A DNA stretch of 17,483 nucleotides from an uncultured Bacillota bacterium (lineage in GTDB: Bacteria; Bacillota; Clostridia; Peptostreptococcales; Anaerovoracaceae): contig CAMOXP010000010.1 in assembly GCA_946629205.1 (NCBI GenBank), positions 1 through 17,483 on the forward strand. Direction: 5' to 3'. Shown one piece after another: positions 14,797-17,483 of this stretch. A program made the translations under genes and the position numbers. Each line of letters starts with the position of its first letter. Within the stretch, counting starts at the first letter, position 1. A model generated the notes under the pieces. That model ran no database searches. It had not been told where the DNA came from and was given only the letters and a program-made list of their open reading frames with translations.

Positions 14797-16713
14797 TTAT
14801 TTGTTCTCGTCGTCATCGACAACTTCGAAGTCAGCGTCTACGACATTGTCGTCACCGGATGGTGCGCTCTGCGGACCTGCTCCTGCAGCGCCCGGGCCTG
14901 CGCCCATGCCGCCCATGCCGCTCATGTCAGGTCCCGGACCCGCCTGCGGGCCTGCTCCGCCTGCCTGCTGCGCCTGCTGGTACATCTTGGCTGAGATGGT
15001 GTGGAACTTCTCTGTGAGAGCCTCTGTCTTGGCCTTGATGTCGTCGATGTTGCCGGCGTTCAGTGCGCTCTGGAGAGCGTCCTTCGCAGCGTTGATGTCG
15101 TTCTTTTCTTCCTCTGAGAGCGCCTGGTCAAGTTCCTTAACGTTCTTCTCTGTCTCGTAGATCAAGGTTTCCGCCTGGTTCTTGACTTCGACTTCTTCTT
15201 TTCTCTTCTTGTCTTCTTCTGCGTACTGCTCCGCTTCCTTGACCTTCGCGTTGATCTCCTCTTCGGAGAGCTTCGTTGAAGAAGTGATGGTGATGTTCTG
15301 GGACTTGCCTGTTCCCAGATCCTTAGCGCTGACGTTTACGATACCGTTAGCGTCGATGTCGAAGGTAACCTCGATCTGCGGTACTCCACGCGGGGCTGGC
15401 GGAATACCTGTGAGCTGGAATCTGCCCAGTGTGGTGTTGCCTGCCGCCATATCTCTTTCACCCTGCATAACGTGGATGTCTACTGCAGGCTGGTTGTCTG
15501 CTGCTGTTGAGAAGATCTGGCTCTTCTTTGTCGGGATCGTTGTATTTCTCTCGATCAGCTTGGTGGCTACGCCGCCCAGTGTCTCGATGGAAAGTGACAG
15601 CGGTGTAACATCCAGGAGCAGGATGTCGCTTCTCATCTCTTCGTCTCCGGAGAGGATGCCTGCCTGGATCGCTGCGCCGATCGCTACGCATTCATCCGGG
15701 TTGATGCCCTTGAACGGCTCTTTGCCGGTGATCTTCTTAACGGCTTCCTGAACAGCCGGGATTCTTGTGGATCCGCCGACCAGGATGACCTTGTTGATGT
15801 CGTTGTTTGTAACGCCTGCGTCAGCCATAGCCTTTCTCATCGGCTCGATGGTTCTGTCGACCAGGTGTGATGTCAGCTGTTCGAACTTGGCTCTTGTGAT
15901 GTCCATGTTCATGTGCAGCGGACCGGCTTCACTGACTGTGATGAACGGCAGGTTGACGTTGGTTGTCTGTGCGCTTGACAGTTCCTTCTTCGCCTTTTCT
16001 GCTGCTTCCTTCAGTCTCTGCATTGCCATCTTGTCCTTTCTCAGGTCGATGCCGTTCTCCTGTGAGAAGGTGTCGGCCATGAAGTTCAGCAGAGCATCGT
16101 CAAAGTCGTCGCCGCCCAGCTTGGTGTCGCCGTTGGTCGCGAGTACTTCTACAACGCCGCCGCCCAGTTCCAGGATGGATACATCGAATGTACCGCCGCC
16201 CAGGTCGTATACCAGGATCTTCTGGGACTCGTCAGCCTTGTCGATGCCGTATGCCAGTGATGCAGCCGTCGGCTCGTTGATGATTCTCTTGACGTCCAGA
16301 CCTGCGATCTTGCCTGCGTCCTTCGTAGCCTGCTTCTGGCTGTCTGTGAAGTACGCCGGTACTGTGATGACCGCTTCTGTTACCGGACCGCCCAGATAAG
16401 CTTCTGCGTCCGCCTTGAGTTTAGCAAGGATCATGGCGCTGATGTCCTGCGGTGTGTATCTCTTGTCGTCGATCATGACATCATAAGCTTCACCCATGTG
16501 TCTCTTGATCGAGGAGATGGTTCTGTCAGGGTTAGTGATCGCCTGTCTCTTAGCTGTCTCGCCGACCAGTCTCTCTCCGTTCTTCGCAAAACCTACAACG
16601 GATGGTGTAGTTCTCATTCCTTCTGCGTTTGTGATAACGGTAGGCTCGCCGCCTTCCAGTACCGCTACGCACGAGTTGGTTGTTCCTAAGTCAATTCCTA
16701 TTACTTTTCCCAT
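14797..16713 (-). CDS. dnaK: Chaperone protein DnaK (Hsp70)
   Basis: 638 residues, full-length Hsp70. The ATPase domain has the phosphate loop GIDLGTTNSC (6-15), VPAYFTDSQKQATKDAG (118-134), VYDLGGGTFDVSILE (168-182) and LVGGSTRIPAV (311-321). The interdomain linker is DILLLDVTPLSL (363-374). The substrate-binding beta domain runs to about 505 and the helical lid to about 580. A Gly/Pro/Met/Ala-rich tail (583-620) leads to the conserved acidic end VVDADFEVVDDDENK. A perfect AGGAGG lies eight bases before the ATG. Arginine is written almost always as AGA in the stretches I checked, unlike neighbouring genes, as expected of a very highly expressed gene. It sits 41 bases after grpE, as in other HrcA-controlled operons. 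Confidence 0.99.
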   Translation of the reverse strand: MGKVIGIDLGTTNSCVAVLEGGEPTVITNAEGMRTTPSVVGFAKNGERLVGETAKRQAITNPDRTISSIKRHMGEAYDVMIDDKRYTPQDISAMILAKLKADAEAYLGGPVTEAVITVPAYFTDSQKQATKDAGKIAGLDVKRIINEPTAASLAYGIDKADESQKILVYDLGGGTFDVSILELGGGVVEVLATNGDTKLGGDDFDDALLNFMADTFSQENGIDLRKDKMAMQRLKEAAEKAKKELSSAQTTNVNLPFITVSEAGPLHMNMDITRAKFEQLTSHLVDRTIEPMRKAMADAGVTNNDINKVILVGGSTRIPAVQEAVKKITGKEPFKGINPDECVAIGAAIQAGILSGDEEMRSDILLLDVTPLSLSIETLGGVATKLIERNTTIPTKKSQIFSTAADNQPAVDIHVMQGERDMAAGNTTLGRFQLTGIPPAPRGVPQIEVTFDIDANGIVNVSAKDLGTGKSQNITITSSTKLSEEEINAKVKEAEQYAEEDKKRKEEVEVKNQAETLIYETEKNVKELDQALSEEEKNDINAAKDALQSALNAGNIDDIKAKTEALTEKFHTISAKMYQQAQQAGGAGPQAGPGPDMSGMGGMGAGPGAAGAGPQSAPSGDDNVVDADFEVVDDDENK

Positions 16714-16754
16714 TTTCTTTTCCTCCTGTTATTATTTCGAAAGCGACATTCTTC

Positions 16755-17393
16755 TTAGTTCGCTACTTTCACCATGGTAGGCCGGATGACCTTGCCGTTC
16801 AGTGTGTAGCCCTTCTGCATTACTCCGGAAACCTTGCCGCTTTCGTAGTCTTCAGTTTCCTCTGTCATCACCGCGCTGTGGACGTTCGGATCGAACTCCT
16901 CGCCAAGCGCCGGTATTTCAGCCAGTCCGGATTTCTCAAGGACATCCGTCAGCTGCTTGAAGATCATCTCGATGCCTTCTCTGAAACCATCCCCTGTGTC
17001 ATGGTCCAGGGCCCGCTCGAAGTTGTCCAGAACGGCCAGCAGTTCGGTCATGATCTTCTCGTTCGCGTAGGAATAGAGATCTTTTTTCTCTTTTTCTACT
17101 CTTTTTTTGTAGTTCTGGAAGTCGGCCATCAGCCTCAGGTATCTGAGTTCACTGTCGTCCTGACCAGCTTCCTTCCCCTCTTCGTTAACCTCTTCTTCCT
17201 TCTCTTCTCCGCTCTCCTTTCCGGAATCCGCCGCCTCGCCTTCCGCGCCTTCTGCTTCCGACGTTGCGCCTTCTTCCTGTTTTGCTTCTTCATCGGCTGC
17301 TTCAGCCGTTTCTGCTGCTTTTGCTTCTGCTGCTTTTGCTTCTTCAGATTCTTCTAGTATTTCTTCTCTGTTCTCTGTGCTATCTGTCATCAT
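16755..17393 (-). CDS. grpE: Nucleotide exchange factor GrpE
   Basis: 212 residues. GrpE dimers release ADP from DnaK. The first 80 residues are a low-complexity Glu/Ala-rich segment (EAKAAEAKAAETAEAADEE and similar). The conserved part follows: the long coiled coil with YLRLMADFQNYKKRVEKEK (85-103), LLAVLDNFERAL (118-129), GIEMIFKQL (140-148), then the beta domain with GEEFDPNVHSAV (164-175), the near-C-terminal VMQKGYTLNGKVIRPTMVKV. Two ATGs stand in tandem at 17393 and 17390; GGAG is better spaced for the second, so the protein may be one residue shorter. The start overlaps the end of hrcA by 14 bases. GrpE can act as the thermosensor of the DnaK system. Confidence 0.97.
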   Translation of the reverse strand: MMTDSTENREEILEESEEAKAAEAKAAETAEAADEEAKQEEGATSEAEGAEGEAADSGKESGEEKEEEVNEEGKEAGQDDSELRYLRLMADFQNYKKRVEKEKKDLYSYANEKIMTELLAVLDNFERALDHDTGDGFREGIEMIFKQLTDVLEKSGLAEIPALGEEFDPNVHSAVMTEETEDYESGKVSGVMQKGYTLNGKVIRPTMVKVAN

Positions 17394-17483
17394 CGTCTCC
17401 TTCCGTCAGCATGAATGCTTTACTTATGTTATCGGTAAGGTATTCAACTACGGATGTTACTTCATCGTATTTCATCCTGGTCG
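17380..17483 (-). CDS. hrcA: Heat-inducible repressor HrcA, C-terminal end only
   Basis: The last 33 codons read TRMKYDEVTSVVEYL and on to EGDDDDR, then TAG at 17382-17380. The pattern RMxYxxVxxxVEYL followed by a short amphipathic tail is the usual C-terminus of HrcA, the repressor that binds CIRCE operators and is kept active by GroEL. The position directly upstream of grpE is the standard place for hrcA. The rest of the gene, with its winged-helix DNA-binding domain and any CIRCE site, is outside the window. The acidic last residues lie in the overlap with grpE. Confidence 0.85.
   Translation of the reverse strand, partial: TRMKYDEVTSVVEYLTDNISKAFMLTEGDDDDR

Noticed and set aside
16714..17483. 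CIRCE operator (TTAGCACTC-N9-GAGTGCTAA)
   Set aside because: I looked for it upstream of grpE and dnaK and do not see it. It should be upstream of hrcA, outside the window.
1..17483. CRISPR arrays, tRNA or rRNA genes, insertion sequences, prophage or toxin-antitoxin genes
   Set aside because: No regularly spaced repeats, tRNA-like folds, transposase motifs or terminal inverted repeats were found by reading the sequence.

Overview
The window looks like chromosomal DNA from a Gram-positive anaerobe of the Bacillota, most likely class Clostridia. Evidence for this is the heat-shock gene order hrcA-grpE-dnaK-dnaJ-prmA-rsmE, the strong AGGAGG-type ribosome binding sites, a lipoprotein and a surface protein of clostridial style, and a SpoIIE-type phosphatase. 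A finer placement (for example near Anaerovoracaceae / Eubacteriales family XIII) is only a guess. Almost everything is on the minus strand; the one convincing plus-strand gene is a small membrane protein at 4968-5156.

Right part (17483 down to 11702): the 3' end of hrcA, then grpE, dnaK, dnaJ, prmA and rsmE read as one minus-strand operon, closed by an intrinsic terminator at 11702-11729. hrcA and grpE overlap, dnaJ and prmA overlap by GTGA, and a strong hairpin sits between dnaK and dnaJ. The hrcA promoter and any CIRCE operator lie beyond the right edge.

Middle part (11594 down to 5208): first a monocistronic secreted repeat/Ig-like surface protein with a UUCG-loop terminator (9288-9313). 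Next comes a two-gene unit from a promoter near 9233-9283: a membrane receptor-phosphatase (extracytoplasmic sensor, HAMP, SpoIIE-type PP2C) and, 29 bases after it, a lipoprotein with two tandem C39-like cysteine peptidase modules. A hairpin at 5208-5246 ends this unit and the convergent small membrane-protein gene. The receptor-phosphatase/peptidase pair is the most likely place in this window for an undescribed signalling system.

Left part (4834 down to 105): a probable four-gene catabolic operon. A PuuP-like APC permease is followed by an AraC-family regulator, a stand-alone GyrI-like ligand-binding protein (overlapping the regulator by 10 bases) and a YtcJ-type amidohydrolase, then a terminator at 107-144. 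The genes together suggest import, sensing and hydrolysis of one small nitrogenous compound, whose identity the sequence does not give. The last about 100 bases of the left edge hold an inverted repeat that I cannot assign to a gene.

Several starts are placed inside the longest open frame because a good ribosome binding site and the expected N-terminus agree there (permease 4748, lipoprotein 7358, surface protein 11594, prmA 13578, small protein 4968).
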